Below are positions 1-8,355 of a stretch of DNA of 64,000 nt, in pieces. The position numbers and the translations under genes are program-made. Location of the stretch: NCBI RefSeq assembly GCF_014897985.1, contig NZ_JABUZA010000022.1, positions 1-64,000 on the forward strand, read 5' to 3'. The notes below the pieces were generated by a model. That model worked only from the letters and a program-made list of their open reading frames with translations. It did not search any database and was not told where the DNA came from. The DNA comes from Halomonas colorata (GTDB taxonomy: Bacteria; Pseudomonadota; Gammaproteobacteria; Pseudomonadales; Halomonadaceae). The number at the start of each line of letters is the position of its first letter. Within the stretch, counting starts at the first letter, position 1.

Positions 1-285
1 GCGGAGAGGGTACCGCTGCTGGCCCTCCTGCCTCTACCGTATGATCCAAAGTGCTGCAGTTATTCTATGAATTCAGGAATCCAGCTTCGCATGTCCTCAT
101 GTAAGTCTTTAGTCTTTTCTACCTTAGTCTTTGTTGTCACGTTTAATAACTCCTTATTTTATTTATTCTACTTTTAAAACAAAGCCATATTTCCATTTTT
201 CTAAGCTCACAACAAACAAATTGATAAATTTGTTTAGCCGGAGTGTACTGTCAAGGGCGGGTTGAAAACTAATAAGGAGTTAATA
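1..285. other. Left-edge region upstream of the TRAP operon
   Basis: AT-rich from about 100 to 240, as expected for a promoter region of the TRAP operon that starts at 286. Short open stretches enter from the left edge on the plus strand (one ends with TGA at 68-70, another with TGA at 42-44), but none is recognisable, so I do not assign a partial gene. A small minus-strand ORF (60-140) is listed separately. I cannot identify a confident -35/-10 pair or operator. Confidence 0.4.
60..140 (-). CDS. Putative 26-residue small ORF, GTG start
   Basis: On the minus strand an AAGGAG (plus-strand CTCCTT at 150-155) lies 9 nt before a GTG at 140-138. The frame runs 26 codons to TAA at 62-60 and gives a charged, helical-looking peptide beginning V/M-TTKTKVEK and ending WIPEFIE. 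It is divergent from the TRAP operon. It may be a small protein, a leader peptide, or the 5' end of a larger gene interrupted by a stop or frameshift near 60, because two frames stay open from there to the window edge. No family is recognised. Confidence 0.3.
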   Translation of the reverse strand: MTTKTKVEKTKDLHEDMRSWIPEFIE

Positions 286-1251
286 ATGCGAGCACGTCAT
301 CAACTAACAACTTTTCTTCTTGCGTTGTCGTTAGCACCTTTAGCTCAAGCTAATGACTTTGTGTTTGGTCATATCTATGAGGCAAGCCATAGTCATCATA
401 AATGGGCGCTATGGGCGGCTGAGGAAATCGAAAAGCGCAGCGAGGGGCGGCACAGTATTGAGGTTTTTCCTTCATCCCAGCTAGGTAATGAGGTTGAGCT
501 TAACGAAGGCCTCGACCTGGGGACGGTAGACATCATTTATACCGGTAATGCATTCGCGGGGAATGCTTATCCGCCGATTGCGCTGGGTAGTGCGCCTTTC
601 GTTTTCCGAGACTTTGATCACTGGATGGCTTATTCAAAAAGCGACCTTTTCCAGGAACTTGCCGAGGGGTATGAAGATACTACCGGGCATGTACCGCTTG
701 GTTTGATCTATTTCGGCCAGCGCCACGTCACCGCCAATAAGCCGATCCTTACCCCAGATGATATGCAGGGCATGAAAATTCGTGTGCCGGATGCTCCGCT
801 GTTACTGATGTTCCCCAGAGCGGTGGGGGCCAACCCTACGCCAATCGCCTTTTCGGAAGTCTACCTGGCGCTTCAGCAAGGTGTGGTTGATGGCCAGGAG
901 AACCCTTTGCCCATCATCCAGGCGATGAAGTTTGATGAAGTACAGTCCGATATTTCGTTGACCGGGCATATCTTTGATAGCCAGCCGATCATTATGAACG
1001 GTAGCGCTTGGTCACAGCTCTCCGCCGAGGATCAGGCGCTATTCCAGGACGTTTTCAGCGAAGCTGCCGAGCAGGGCAGCCTGGATATCCACCAGCAAGA
1101 GCAAGACTTGGTGCCTTGGTTCCAGGAGCAGGGAACGCAAGTGCATGAGGTAGACCGCGAACCCTTCGCTGAAATGGTAAGGCCGAAACTGACCGATGAG
1201 AACGCCGGTTGGACCGTTGATCAATACCAGCGTTTGGAGGCGATTGAGTAA
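286..1251 (+). CDS. dctP: TRAP transporter substrate-binding protein, DctP family
   Basis: Periplasmic solute-binding component of a tripartite ATP-independent transporter for organic or sugar acids. The ATG at 286 is preferred over the upstream TTG at 262 because AAGGAG (274-279) sits 6 nt before it and the protein then opens with a signal peptide (MRARHQL, hydrophobic core, AQA-ND). That gives 321 residues, normal for the family. Visible family marks are the KIRVP segment, whose Arg normally pairs with the substrate carboxylate, and the DGQENP motif in the C-terminal half. The stop overlaps the start of the DctQ gene (TAATG), so the two are translationally coupled. The substrate is inferred to be a sugar acid from the enolase-superfamily gene at the end of the operon. 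Confidence 0.93.
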   Translation: MRARHQLTTFLLALSLAPLAQANDFVFGHIYEASHSHHKWALWAAEEIEKRSEGRHSIEVFPSSQLGNEVELNEGLDLGTVDIIYTGNAFAGNAYPPIALGSAPFVFRDFDHWMAYSKSDLFQELAEGYEDTTGHVPLGLIYFGQRHVTANKPILTPDDMQGMKIRVPDAPLLLMFPRAVGANPTPIAFSEVYLALQQGVVDGQENPLPIIQAMKFDEVQSDISLTGHIFDSQPIIMNGSAWSQLSAEDQALFQDVFSEAAEQGSLDIHQQEQDLVPWFQEQGTQVHEVDREPFAEMVRPKLTDENAGWTVDQYQRLEAIE

Positions 1252-1829
1252 TGATGGGGGATAAAGGCGATCACCGTGGTGAAGTAGCGGCGATGTCAGC
1301 ACAACCCGGCCGCGAGAGCGTGGCCGGGAGTGATCTTGAGCAACCGCTTGGCGTCTGCGCGGATAGTCCGCCGCCCAAATGGGTGTTTGAAGATCATGTG
1401 GCACTAGGGGTTCTGGTGCTGCTGGGTGGCGTGGTTTTTGCGCAGTTTTTGTCGCGCTATGTATTTAACCACTCCATCGGCTGGACTGAAGAGGGCGCCC
1501 GCATGCTATTGGTGCTGCTGGTGTTCATTGGCGCGGCGGGCGCTGCTTCCCGACGTGGCCATATTTACGTGGAAATCCTTGAGCTCATCTTGCCGGATAA
1601 GGCGAAGCGTTGGCTGCGAGGATTCAATAACCTGCTTAGCGCAGCATTTTTTGGCTACGTGGCATGGCTTGCATGGCAGGTCGGCCAAAGGGTTTGGCAT
1701 TCCAGCATGAGTACGCTGCCGATCTCGAAAGGCTGGCTTTATACCGTGGTTGCCGTAGCCTGCGCGGCGATGGCATTTCGTTTGGCCCGCCAGGGCATTG
1801 CTTTCTGGCGAGGCAAGGAGGAGAAATGA
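1251..1829 (+). CDS. dctQ: TRAP transporter small permease, DctQ family
   Basis: Small membrane subunit of the TRAP transporter, 192 residues. About 45 N-terminal hydrophilic residues precede four hydrophobic segments starting near residue 50. The family-typical Arg-Tyr (SRYVFNHSIGWTEE) and the R-G-H-I motif (SRRGHIYVE) after the second helix are present. The start is ATG at 1251 or the adjacent ATG at 1254; both overlap the dctP stop. An internal start closer to the first helix cannot be excluded, as the N-terminus is longer than usual. The stop overlaps the dctM start (ATGA). Confidence 0.9.
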   Translation: MMGDKGDHRGEVAAMSAQPGRESVAGSDLEQPLGVCADSPPPKWVFEDHVALGVLVLLGGVVFAQFLSRYVFNHSIGWTEEGARMLLVLLVFIGAAGAASRRGHIYVEILELILPDKAKRWLRGFNNLLSAAFFGYVAWLAWQVGQRVWHSSMSTLPISKGWLYTVVAVACAAMAFRLARQGIAFWRGKEEK

Positions 1830-3097
1830 TCATTCTGCTTTTCGTAGCGTTGGCGTGTCTGCTATTGATCGGTGCGCCGGTCGCGGTAGCGTTGGCTGGG
1901 TCATCGCTGGTTTATCTACTGGCCTCTGGCCGGATCCCGGATATTATTCTGATTCAGCGCATGGTGGGTGGTGTCGATAGCTTTCCGCTACTCGCTGTGC
2001 CTTTTTTCATCCTGGCAGGCAACTTGATGAATGTCTGCGGGGTAACCGAGCGAATCTTCCGCTTCGCCGATGCGATGGTGGGGTGGACGCGCGGTGGCCT
2101 GGGGCACGTTAACGTAGGCGCCTCGGTGATATTTGCGGGTATGTCGGGTGCGGCAATCGCTGATGCTGGTGGCTTGGGTGCCGTTGAGATCAAGGCAATG
2201 CGCGATAAAGGCTACGATGTTGATTTTGCCGTGGGAATTACCGGGGCTTCCTCGACAGTCGGGCCGATTATTCCGCCGTCGCTTCCGCTTGTGGTCTATG
2301 GGGTTGTGGCGTCTGCATCCATTGGCCAGCTGTTCATTGCCGGCATTGTGCCTGGCTTACTGATTGCGGCGATGCTGATGGCGATGGTCGCAGTGATCTC
2401 TCATCGGCGTGGCTATCCGATTGGCGAGCGCTTCTCGCTACGCCGTCTGCTTTCTACGTTTATACATGCAGCGCTTTCGCTGCTTATCCCCGTCATTATC
2501 GTAGGCGGTATCGTGCTGGGGATTTTTACCCCAACCGAGAGCGCTATTGCGGCCGTGGCCTATGTATTGGTATTGGCAACGCTGGTTTATCGCAGCGCAG
2601 GTTGGCGTCAGATCATCACCGTCTTTCGCGAAACGGTGGAAATGACTTCTGTGGTGCTGCTTATCGTTGCCGCCTCTTCGATCTTTGCCTGGATTTTGAC
2701 GCGTGAAGGCGTTCCTGCTGCGTTCGCAGAAGCGGTGATGACGGTAGCCGATAATCCTATCGTTATTCTGATACTGATCAATCTGATTTTGTTAGTGGTC
2801 GGCTGCTTTATGGAGACGGTTGCAGCCATCACCATCCTGACACCCGTGCTGCTGCCACTGGCTATTCAAGCGGGCGTCGACCCCGTTCAGTTCGGCATCA
2901 TTATGGTGCTGAACCTGATGATTGGTCTACTCACGCCCCCGGTTGGGCTAGTGCTTTTCATTCTGGCTCGCGTCGCCGATATCTCATTCCCCCGTGCGGT
3001 AAAGGCAACGCTTCCCTTTATCGCGGCGCTTCTGGTGTCACTGCTGTTGATCACGTTTATTCCTGCTTTGACGCTATGGCTGCCTAGCCTGATTTAG
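1826..3097 (+). CDS. dctM: TRAP transporter large permease, DctM family
   Basis: Main membrane-spanning subunit, 423 residues and very hydrophobic, with roughly a dozen helices. The ATG at 1826 follows AAGGAGG (1815-1821) and overlaps the dctQ stop; a longer reading frame back to 1664 only shadows dctQ. Conserved DctM features include G-A-P-V-A near the N-terminus, the P-F-F-I-L-A-G-N-L-M segment, GMSGAAIADA, the G-I-T-G-A-S-S-T-V-G-P-I-I-P-P-S segment, and GLLTPPVGLVLF near the C-terminus. The last codons and stop lie in a 13-bp near-tandem repeat (3091-3112). Confidence 0.95.
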   Translation: MIILLFVALACLLLIGAPVAVALAGSSLVYLLASGRIPDIILIQRMVGGVDSFPLLAVPFFILAGNLMNVCGVTERIFRFADAMVGWTRGGLGHVNVGASVIFAGMSGAAIADAGGLGAVEIKAMRDKGYDVDFAVGITGASSTVGPIIPPSLPLVVYGVVASASIGQLFIAGIVPGLLIAAMLMAMVAVISHRRGYPIGERFSLRRLLSTFIHAALSLLIPVIIVGGIVLGIFTPTESAIAAVAYVLVLATLVYRSAGWRQIITVFRETVEMTSVVLLIVAASSIFAWILTREGVPAAFAEAVMTVADNPIVILILINLILLVVGCFMETVAAITILTPVLLPLAIQAGVDPVQFGIIMVLNLMIGLLTPPVGLVLFILARVADISFPRAVKATLPFIAALLVSLLLITFIPALTLWLPSLI

Positions 3098-3112
3098 TCT
3101 GGAGATTTAGTC
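3091..3112 (+). repeat. 13-bp near-tandem repeat over the dctM stop codon
   Basis: GATTTAGTC occurs at 3091-3099 and again at 3104-3112, a 13-nt period. The first copy holds the dctM stop TAG (3095-3097); the second copy re-creates TAG out of frame just before the next gene's start. It is the weakest member of a recurring class of gene-boundary tandem duplications in this window. Confidence 0.55.
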
Positions 3113-3114
3113 GT

Positions 3115-4290
3115 ATGAACCATCTGCAAAATAACCGCTCGGTTGCCCAGGATGCTGTTATAGAGGCGATTGATATGGTGCCCATCGGTAGCTATCTACC
3201 GGCGGACGGGGGCTATGGAAGCGCTCGGGAAATCGGCCATGCGCGAATGGCAACTCTCGTTTTCGTGCGTCTATCGGCGGGTATTATAGGTATTGGCGAA
3301 TGCTATGGCCCGCCAAAGACCACACTTGCCTACCTGGATATCCTTCGCGAGGCTTACGTGGGCAAAAGCGCGTTTGATCATCGAGTGATCTGGCGGCGTA
3401 TGACGAACGTGCTTTATCACGTACGTGCCCAAAGCCAGCTTGCTGCTGCCGTTAGTGGTTTGGATATCGCCCTACACGATGCCTTGGGCAAACTGCTGGG
3501 ACTACCGATCTACCGATTATTGGGCGGGGAAGAGCAAGAGTCGGTGCAGGTGTATGCGTCTGGCGGCTATTTCCATGAGCCCGCGGCACTGCCATTGGAA
3601 GCGCAGCTCGAACGCGTTGCCGGACAGTTTGAAGGCTACAAGATTAAAATCGGTCATGGCGTCAAAAGTGACCTTGAGCGGATGCAGAGTGCCCGCCAAA
3701 TTCTGGGTGATGATGTAGCGATCATGGCGGATATTAACGGTGCCTACACGGCGGATATCGCGCTGGAGTCGATGGCTGCTTTGACACCGCTGCGTCCTTA
3801 TTGGATTGAGGAGCCGGTAGCGCCGGAGGATCTTCCCGGTTTTCGCCGCCTTGCAGCTCGCCGTGCAGGCCGCATTGCAGCGGGCGAGGCGTCGGTCAAT
3901 GCAGTGGAGTTTCGTGAGTTGGCCGCCACGGGAGGCGTTGACGTTCTAATGCCGGACCTCAACCTGTGTGGTGGCTATGTAGAGGCACTGCGCATCGCTG
4001 ATATGGCCCATCTCAACGGGTTAAGAATCTCGCCTCACGTCTGGGGAAGTGCCGTTGGGATTATGGCGGCGGCGCATTTCGCGGCCGCGATCCCGCCGCA
4101 GCCGCACCCGGACCGAGCCCACACCCCGACCTGGGTTGAGTTCGACGTGTCGGCAGACAACCCGCTGCGTGAAGCGCTTCTGACGGAGCCGCTAACGCTT
4201 TCTCAGGGCCGCCTGGCCTTATCTGAATTACCGGGGCTGGGGATAGAAATCGACAATGAGCGGTTGAAAGCACTCAAGATCGATTGCTAA
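3115..4290 (+). CDS. Mandelate racemase/muconate-lactonizing (enolase superfamily) enzyme
   Basis: 391 residues with the enolase-superfamily barrel signature: K-I-K at 176-178, metal ligands D206 (ADINGAY), E232 (WIEEP) and E258 (AGEAS), and a SPHVWGS His at 308. The second Lys of KxK and the His are the usual general bases of the mandelate-racemase subgroup, which covers sugar-acid dehydratases, racemases and cycloisomerases. It is encoded 17 bp after dctM behind a GGAG, so it is very probably in the TRAP operon and acts on the imported acid. The exact substrate cannot be read from sequence. The ATG at 3115 fits the Shine-Dalgarno spacing. Confidence 0.88.
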   Translation: MNHLQNNRSVAQDAVIEAIDMVPIGSYLPADGGYGSAREIGHARMATLVFVRLSAGIIGIGECYGPPKTTLAYLDILREAYVGKSAFDHRVIWRRMTNVLYHVRAQSQLAAAVSGLDIALHDALGKLLGLPIYRLLGGEEQESVQVYASGGYFHEPAALPLEAQLERVAGQFEGYKIKIGHGVKSDLERMQSARQILGDDVAIMADINGAYTADIALESMAALTPLRPYWIEEPVAPEDLPGFRRLAARRAGRIAAGEASVNAVEFRELAATGGVDVLMPDLNLCGGYVEALRIADMAHLNGLRISPHVWGSAVGIMAAAHFAAAIPPQPHPDRAHTPTWVEFDVSADNPLREALLTEPLTLSQGRLALSELPGLGIEIDNERLKALKIDC

Positions 4291-4299
4291 GAGTTGAGT

Positions 4300-4325
4300 C
4301 AGGCGGGTAATGTTCTACCCGCCTG
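4300..4325 (+). terminator. Terminator-like hairpin after the TRAP operon
   Basis: CAGGCGGGTA (4300-4309) and TACCCGCCTG (4316-4325) form a perfect 10-bp stem with a 6-nt loop, just after the stop of the enolase-superfamily gene. There is no strong T run, but its position suits a transcript end. Confidence 0.6.
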
Positions 4326-4346
4326 TTCAGGCCAGCCACTACATTA

Positions 4347-4379
4347 AATACCCCTCTTTAGCTGCAAAAGAGGGGTATT
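4347..4379. terminator. Bidirectional rho-independent terminator between convergent operons
   Basis: AATACCCCTCTTT (4347-4359) pairs with AAAGAGGGGTATT (4367-4379), a 13-bp perfect stem with A/T-rich ends on both sides. It lies between the plus-strand TRAP operon and the minus-strand siderophore ATPase gene and should stop transcription both ways. Confidence 0.8.
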
Positions 4380-4382
4380 GCT

Positions 4383-5183
4383 TTATTTACACGCTCCATG
4401 CCGCCCCAGCGGTATCATCATCGGTTTGCCGGTTACCGGGTCGTCGATGACTCGGCTTTCCAGGCCAAATACATCACGGACCATCTGTTCGGTAAATACT
4501 TCTTCCGGTTCGCCAACCGCGTAGATGTTGCCGCCCGCCATGGCGACCAGTCTATCGGCGTAGCGGGCGGCCAGGTTGAGCTCATGAAGCACCATCACAA
4601 TCGTTGTGCCACGGGTCTGGTTTAAGTCGGTAAGCAGGTCGAGCACTTCGATCTGGTGGTTGATATCCAGAAAGGTGGTGGGTTCATCCAGCAGCAGTAC
4701 GTCGGTTTGCTGGGCCAGCGCCATGGCGATCCATACCCGCTGGCGCTGCCCGCCGGAGAGTTCGTCCACCGCGCATTCGGCCAGAGCAGTCATATGGGTA
4801 GCACTCAAGGCGTCTGCCACGGCGGCTTCGTCGGCAGCACTCCACCGCTTGAAAAGCCCTTGGTGCGGGTGGCGGCCTCTGCTCACCAGTTCAAGCACGG
4901 TAATGCCTTCTGGCGCGATGGGAGATTGGGGTAGAAAGCCCAGCTGCTGCGCTAAACGGCGGGTGGGTAGTCGGTGAATGGCATTGCCATCGAGTAGCAC
5001 CTCGCCTTGTTCAGGAGTAAGCAGCCGCGAGAGCACGCGCAGAAGGGTCGATTTTCCACAGGCGTTGGCGCCCACAATGGCGGTCGTTTTCCCGGCTTGA
5101 ACCGTCAGGCTGACGTCATTGAGTATGGTACGTTCGCCATAGCCTGCAACCAGGCTCTGGGCGAGTAGCGACGAAGCGCTCAT
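4383..5183 (-). CDS. Iron-siderophore ABC transporter ATP-binding protein, FecE/FhuC type
   Basis: ATPase of a FecBCDE-type importer, 266 residues. The Walker A is GANACGKST (38-46), where the usual Pro-Asn-Gly is changed to Ala-Asn-Ala; the essential GKST is intact. The ABC signature LSGGQRQR is at 142-149, Walker B VLLLDEP at 162-168, and a switch His lies in VLHELN. Its 5' end overlaps the upstream permease gene by 4 nt, and it is the last gene of a five-gene minus-strand operon. It ends next to a bidirectional terminator. The ligand is inferred to be a ferric siderophore from the TonB-dependent receptor at the head of the operon. Confidence 0.93.
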   Translation of the reverse strand: MSASSLLAQSLVAGYGERTILNDVSLTVQAGKTTAIVGANACGKSTLLRVLSRLLTPEQGEVLLDGNAIHRLPTRRLAQQLGFLPQSPIAPEGITVLELVSRGRHPHQGLFKRWSAADEAAVADALSATHMTALAECAVDELSGGQRQRVWIAMALAQQTDVLLLDEPTTFLDINHQIEVLDLLTDLNQTRGTTIVMVLHELNLAARYADRLVAMAGGNIYAVGEPEEVFTEQMVRDVFGLESRVIDDPVTGKPMMIPLGRHGACK

Positions 5184-6223
5184 AGGGTGCCTCTGCTTTT
5201 GTTGTCGCGAAGTATCAGATAAACCAGATAGGGTGCGCCTAATACGCCGGTCACAATGCCGACCGGATAGCGGGCGGGTAACAAGAACTGGCCCGCATAG
5301 TCGCCCAGTAGAACGAGCAGGGCGCCTACCAGCGCAGAAGGTATCAGCAGCGAGCCGCGATGCGCCATCAGGCGTGACGCAATAGGGCCGGATAGAAACG
5401 CCACAAAAGCGATCGGGCCTGAAACGGCCGTGGCAAAGGCGACCAGCGCCACGGCCGAGATCACAATGGTAATACGCGTGGTGGCTAAGCGAACGCCCAA
5501 CCCCGCCGCGATATCATCCCCCATGCGCAGGGTTTCAAGATCGCGGCTGCGGCTTAACAGCAGCCCGCCGAACAGCAGCAGGGCGATCAACAACGGCAGC
5601 GCCTGATCAAGCTGGGCACCGTTTACGCTGCCGGTAATCCAACGCAGCGCTTCTTGTAGCGTCCAGCTGGGGGCGCGCATCAGCAGATAAGCGGTAACGC
5701 TTTGCAGCATCGCGGCGAGCCCGATCCCGATCAAGATCAGCCGCCCGCCGGTGACGCCTTGCCGCCAGGAAAGCATATAGATCAACAGCGCAACGCCTAG
5801 CCCGGCAACAATTGCCACGACAGATACGGCTGGGCCGCTCATGGAAAACACCACGATAGCGAACACGGCGCCGGTGCTCGCCCCGGTGCTGATGCCAATA
5901 ATATCGGGGCTGGCGAGTGGGTTGCGCAGCATGGTTTGAAAGGCGATACCCCCCAGGCCGAAACAGGCGCCGGTAAGTATTGAGATAACCGCGCGTGGCA
6001 AGCGTAACTCACGCACGGTAAAACCTGCGCCGGGCACCTCGGCACCACCGAGAATGCGTAGCACCGTTGTAAGTGGTGTGAATGACTGCCCCAGCGTTAG
6101 GGTCAACATTACACCGGCTAGCAGGATAGCCCCTAAAATCGCCAGCATACGCACGCGCTGTCTGGCTTGCACCCGGCGCATTTGGCTGAACCTGGCGGCT
6201 GGTTGAAGCGTCAGGCGGTTCAT
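5180..6223 (-). CDS. FecCD family iron-siderophore permease (second)
   Basis: 347-residue polytopic inner-membrane permease of the FecCD/BtuC family. After a basic N-terminus the first helix starts near residue 26. The family segment F-Q-T-M-L-R-N-P-L-A-S-P-D-I-I-G-I-S-T-G-A is clear, as are the coupling-helix region and GPIAFVAFLSGPIASRL. It overlaps the ATPase gene by 4 nt and the other permease gene by 4 nt, typical of heterodimeric FecC/FecD pairs. This is the FecD-like partner. Confidence 0.93.
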   Translation of the reverse strand: MNRLTLQPAARFSQMRRVQARQRVRMLAILGAILLAGVMLTLTLGQSFTPLTTVLRILGGAEVPGAGFTVRELRLPRAVISILTGACFGLGGIAFQTMLRNPLASPDIIGISTGASTGAVFAIVVFSMSGPAVSVVAIVAGLGVALLIYMLSWRQGVTGGRLILIGIGLAAMLQSVTAYLLMRAPSWTLQEALRWITGSVNGAQLDQALPLLIALLLFGGLLLSRSRDLETLRMGDDIAAGLGVRLATTRITIVISAVALVAFATAVSGPIAFVAFLSGPIASRLMAHRGSLLIPSALVGALLVLLGDYAGQFLLPARYPVGIVTGVLGAPYLVYLILRDNKSRGTL

Positions 6224-7308
6224 AGGGAGCCTACTTTGCGGTTGCGTACGATCCAGATAAACACGGGCGCGCCAATAAAAGCGGTGACGATACCCACATC
6301 AAGTTCGGAAGGGTGCGCCACCAGTCGGCCAAATACATCTGAAAGCGTTAACAGAACAGCGCCTGCCAAGGCGGAGAACGGCAACAACCAGCGGTAATCG
6401 CCCCCGACCAGCAGTCGGCAGGCGTGCGGCACGACTAAACCCACAAAACCAATCGGGCCACATATCGCGGTGATAGGGCCACACAGCAGTACTGCGCCCA
6501 CCGCCGACATGGCCCGGGCGACGGCGACTTTTTCGCCCAGCCCGGCGGCGGTATCGTCGCCCAGCGCCAGCAGGTTGAGCTTACGCGCGGCCAGTAGGGT
6601 GATTACAAAACCAGCAGCCAAAAAGGGCAGCACGGGCGTGATTTGTTCATAGGTGGCGCCGCCGACACCGCCTACCAGCCAGGACTGCACCAGCCCGCCA
6701 ATATCGCCACGTGGCAATATAACGGCGGTGGCAAGCGAGCTTAATGCCGCCGTGGTAGCGGCTCCGGCAAGCGCCAGCCTAAGGGGCGTGGCGCCACCAC
6801 GGGCGAGGCTTGCTATCGCGTAAACCGCCACGGCGGCAAGCCCGGCCCCCAGAATGGCCGTCCAAATATAGGCGGTGGTTTCATCGATCCCAAACCAGGC
6901 GATGCCGATCACAATCGCCAACGCCGCCCCGGCATTCACGCCTAAAAGGCCGGGGTCTGCGAGCGGGTTACGCGTAAGGCCCTGCATAACGCCACCCGAT
7001 ACGCCCAGCGCGGCACCAGCAAGCACTGCCAGCAGAGTACGCGGCAAACGGCTGGCCACTGCGGCGTCGCCAATGGTGTCAACTTGTCCGCTGAGCGCTG
7101 CAATAATCTCTGGCCAGCCAACTTCGCGGGCACCGAACGCTACGGAAAGCATTAACGCAAGGGCAAGCAACGCTAGCAGCAGTAGGCCACCCGCAAAGCG
7201 CGTGCTCAGCTTTTTACGCGATTGAGTGGTGCGAGTGGCTGGCCTGAGGTGAGGCGCTGTAACACCGCTACTCTGCGTGGTGGGCGGCTTCTGAGAGCAG
7301 GTCAGCAT
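6220..7308 (-). CDS. FecCD family iron-siderophore permease (first)
   Basis: 362-residue FecCD-family permease. A hydrophilic N-terminus of about 38 residues precedes the first helix. Motifs include M-Q-G-L-T-R-N-P-L-A-D-P-G-L-L-G-V-N-A-G-A and G-P-I-G-F-V-G-L-V-V-P-H. The ATG at 7308 makes the gene overlap the 3' end of the binding-protein gene by 41 nt. I found no better ATG or GTG start downstream, so the overlap may be real and reflect coupling, or the true start may be a rare codon closer to the first helix. Confidence 0.9.
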   Translation of the reverse strand: MLTCSQKPPTTQSSGVTAPHLRPATRTTQSRKKLSTRFAGGLLLLALLALALMLSVAFGAREVGWPEIIAALSGQVDTIGDAAVASRLPRTLLAVLAGAALGVSGGVMQGLTRNPLADPGLLGVNAGAALAIVIGIAWFGIDETTAYIWTAILGAGLAAVAVYAIASLARGGATPLRLALAGAATTAALSSLATAVILPRGDIGGLVQSWLVGGVGGATYEQITPVLPFLAAGFVITLLAARKLNLLALGDDTAAGLGEKVAVARAMSAVGAVLLCGPITAICGPIGFVGLVVPHACRLLVGGDYRWLLPFSALAGAVLLTLSDVFGRLVAHPSELDVGIVTAFIGAPVFIWIVRNRKVGSL

Positions 7309-8260
7309 AATCGTCTAACAACCATGAAATCGACATCGGAGTAGGGTTGGCCGCGGTACCCAGCGGGCTATTGTCGAGCAACACGATGGCGCCGCGCTCA
7401 ACCACCGGAAGCCGGGAGGTCAGCGGGTGGGCTTCGAGCTGGTCAATCAGCGCCTGCCCGCCATAGGTCACGAGAATATCCACATCATTAAGCTCATCGA
7501 TCAGCTCTGAGCTGATTTCGCCCGAGAATTTTCCGGGGGCCGAGTTCTGTTTGACTACCTCAGGCGAGGTCAGCCCGAGATCATGGAAAAATCGCACCCG
7601 CGCATCGTTGTCGGTATAGAACGAGATGCGGCCCAAATTGGTGGGGTCAAGGTGGGTAACGAACATGGCCGTTTTTCCGGCAAGCTCGGGGTGGTTCGCG
7701 GCGGTATCGGCAATCTGTGCATCAAGGCGCTCGATCAGCGCCTGGCCTTCATCGCTCATGCCCATGCCTGCACTATTGAGACGGATCATATCGCGCCAGT
7801 CCGTCGCCCAGGGCCCTTCGGAGTAGGCGACTACCGGGGCAATCTGGCTCAGGGTGGTATAGTCCGCCTGGCTAAGGCCTGAGTACGCGGCAAGGATGAC
7901 ATCCGGCTGGCTGGCAGCCACGGCTTCAAAATCAATGCCGTCGCCTTCATCGAAGAGCGCCGGGGGTGATACTTCGAGTTCTTCAAGTTTGGCATCGACC
8001 CAGGGAAGCAGGCCATCGCCGTTGGGGGCGCCAAAGTTGGCGGCAGCAAAGCCCACCGGTACCACGCCAAGCGCCAGCGGCACCTCGTGGTTGGCCCAGG
8101 CTACCGTCGCGATCCGTTCGGGTTTTTCCTGAAGTACCGTCGTGCCCAGGGCATGTTCGATTTCAAGCGGGTATTGCTGTGCGCTTGCCAGCGTTGAGGC
8201 AAGCGTAAGGGTGGCAAGAGCTGCCAAGCCGAGCGTTTTGCGGTTACGTAACCAGGTCAT
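7268..8260 (-). CDS. Iron-siderophore ABC transporter substrate-binding protein
   Basis: 330-residue periplasmic binding protein of the FecB/FhuD class. A signal peptide (basic start, Leu/Ala core, ASA-QQ) is followed by the family opening H-A-L-G-T-T-V-L-x-x-K-P-E-R-I-A-T-V. GGAG lies 6 nt before the ATG at 8260. There is no lipobox, as expected for a Gram-negative periplasmic protein. It lies between the receptor gene upstream and the permease gene downstream on the same strand. Confidence 0.92.
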   Translation of the reverse strand: MTWLRNRKTLGLAALATLTLASTLASAQQYPLEIEHALGTTVLQEKPERIATVAWANHEVPLALGVVPVGFAAANFGAPNGDGLLPWVDAKLEELEVSPPALFDEGDGIDFEAVAASQPDVILAAYSGLSQADYTTLSQIAPVVAYSEGPWATDWRDMIRLNSAGMGMSDEGQALIERLDAQIADTAANHPELAGKTAMFVTHLDPTNLGRISFYTDNDARVRFFHDLGLTSPEVVKQNSAPGKFSGEISSELIDELNDVDILVTYGGQALIDQLEAHPLTSRLPVVERGAIVLLDNSPLGTAANPTPMSISWLLDDYADLLSEAAHHAE

Positions 8261-8285
8261 TAGGTTCTCCGGTTCAATTATGCAA

Positions 8286-8316
8286 GCGCCTCCACCCGAT
8301 AAGTACCGAATGGAGG
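8286..8316. repeat. Inverted repeat between the receptor and binding-protein genes
   Basis: CGCCTCCA and TGGAGGCG form an 8-bp stem with a loop of about 15 nt in the 95-bp gap between the TonB-dependent receptor gene and the binding-protein gene. Such a hairpin could lower expression of the inner-membrane genes relative to the receptor. There is no T run, so a full terminator is unlikely. Confidence 0.4.
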
Positions 8317-8355
8317 CGATCTTGTCAGCACGGTGCTAACGCTTGCGCCAGCAAG

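Noticed and set aside
1664..1825. Extended N-terminus for the DctM gene
   Set aside because: The extension overlaps dctQ in another frame, lacks family similarity, and the ATG at 1826 has a strong AAGGAGG and gives the normal hydrophobic N-terminus.
4383..5183. Inactive ATPase because of the unusual Walker A
   Set aside because: Only the Pro-Asn-Gly part is changed; the phosphate-binding GKST, signature and Walker B are intact, so activity is likely.
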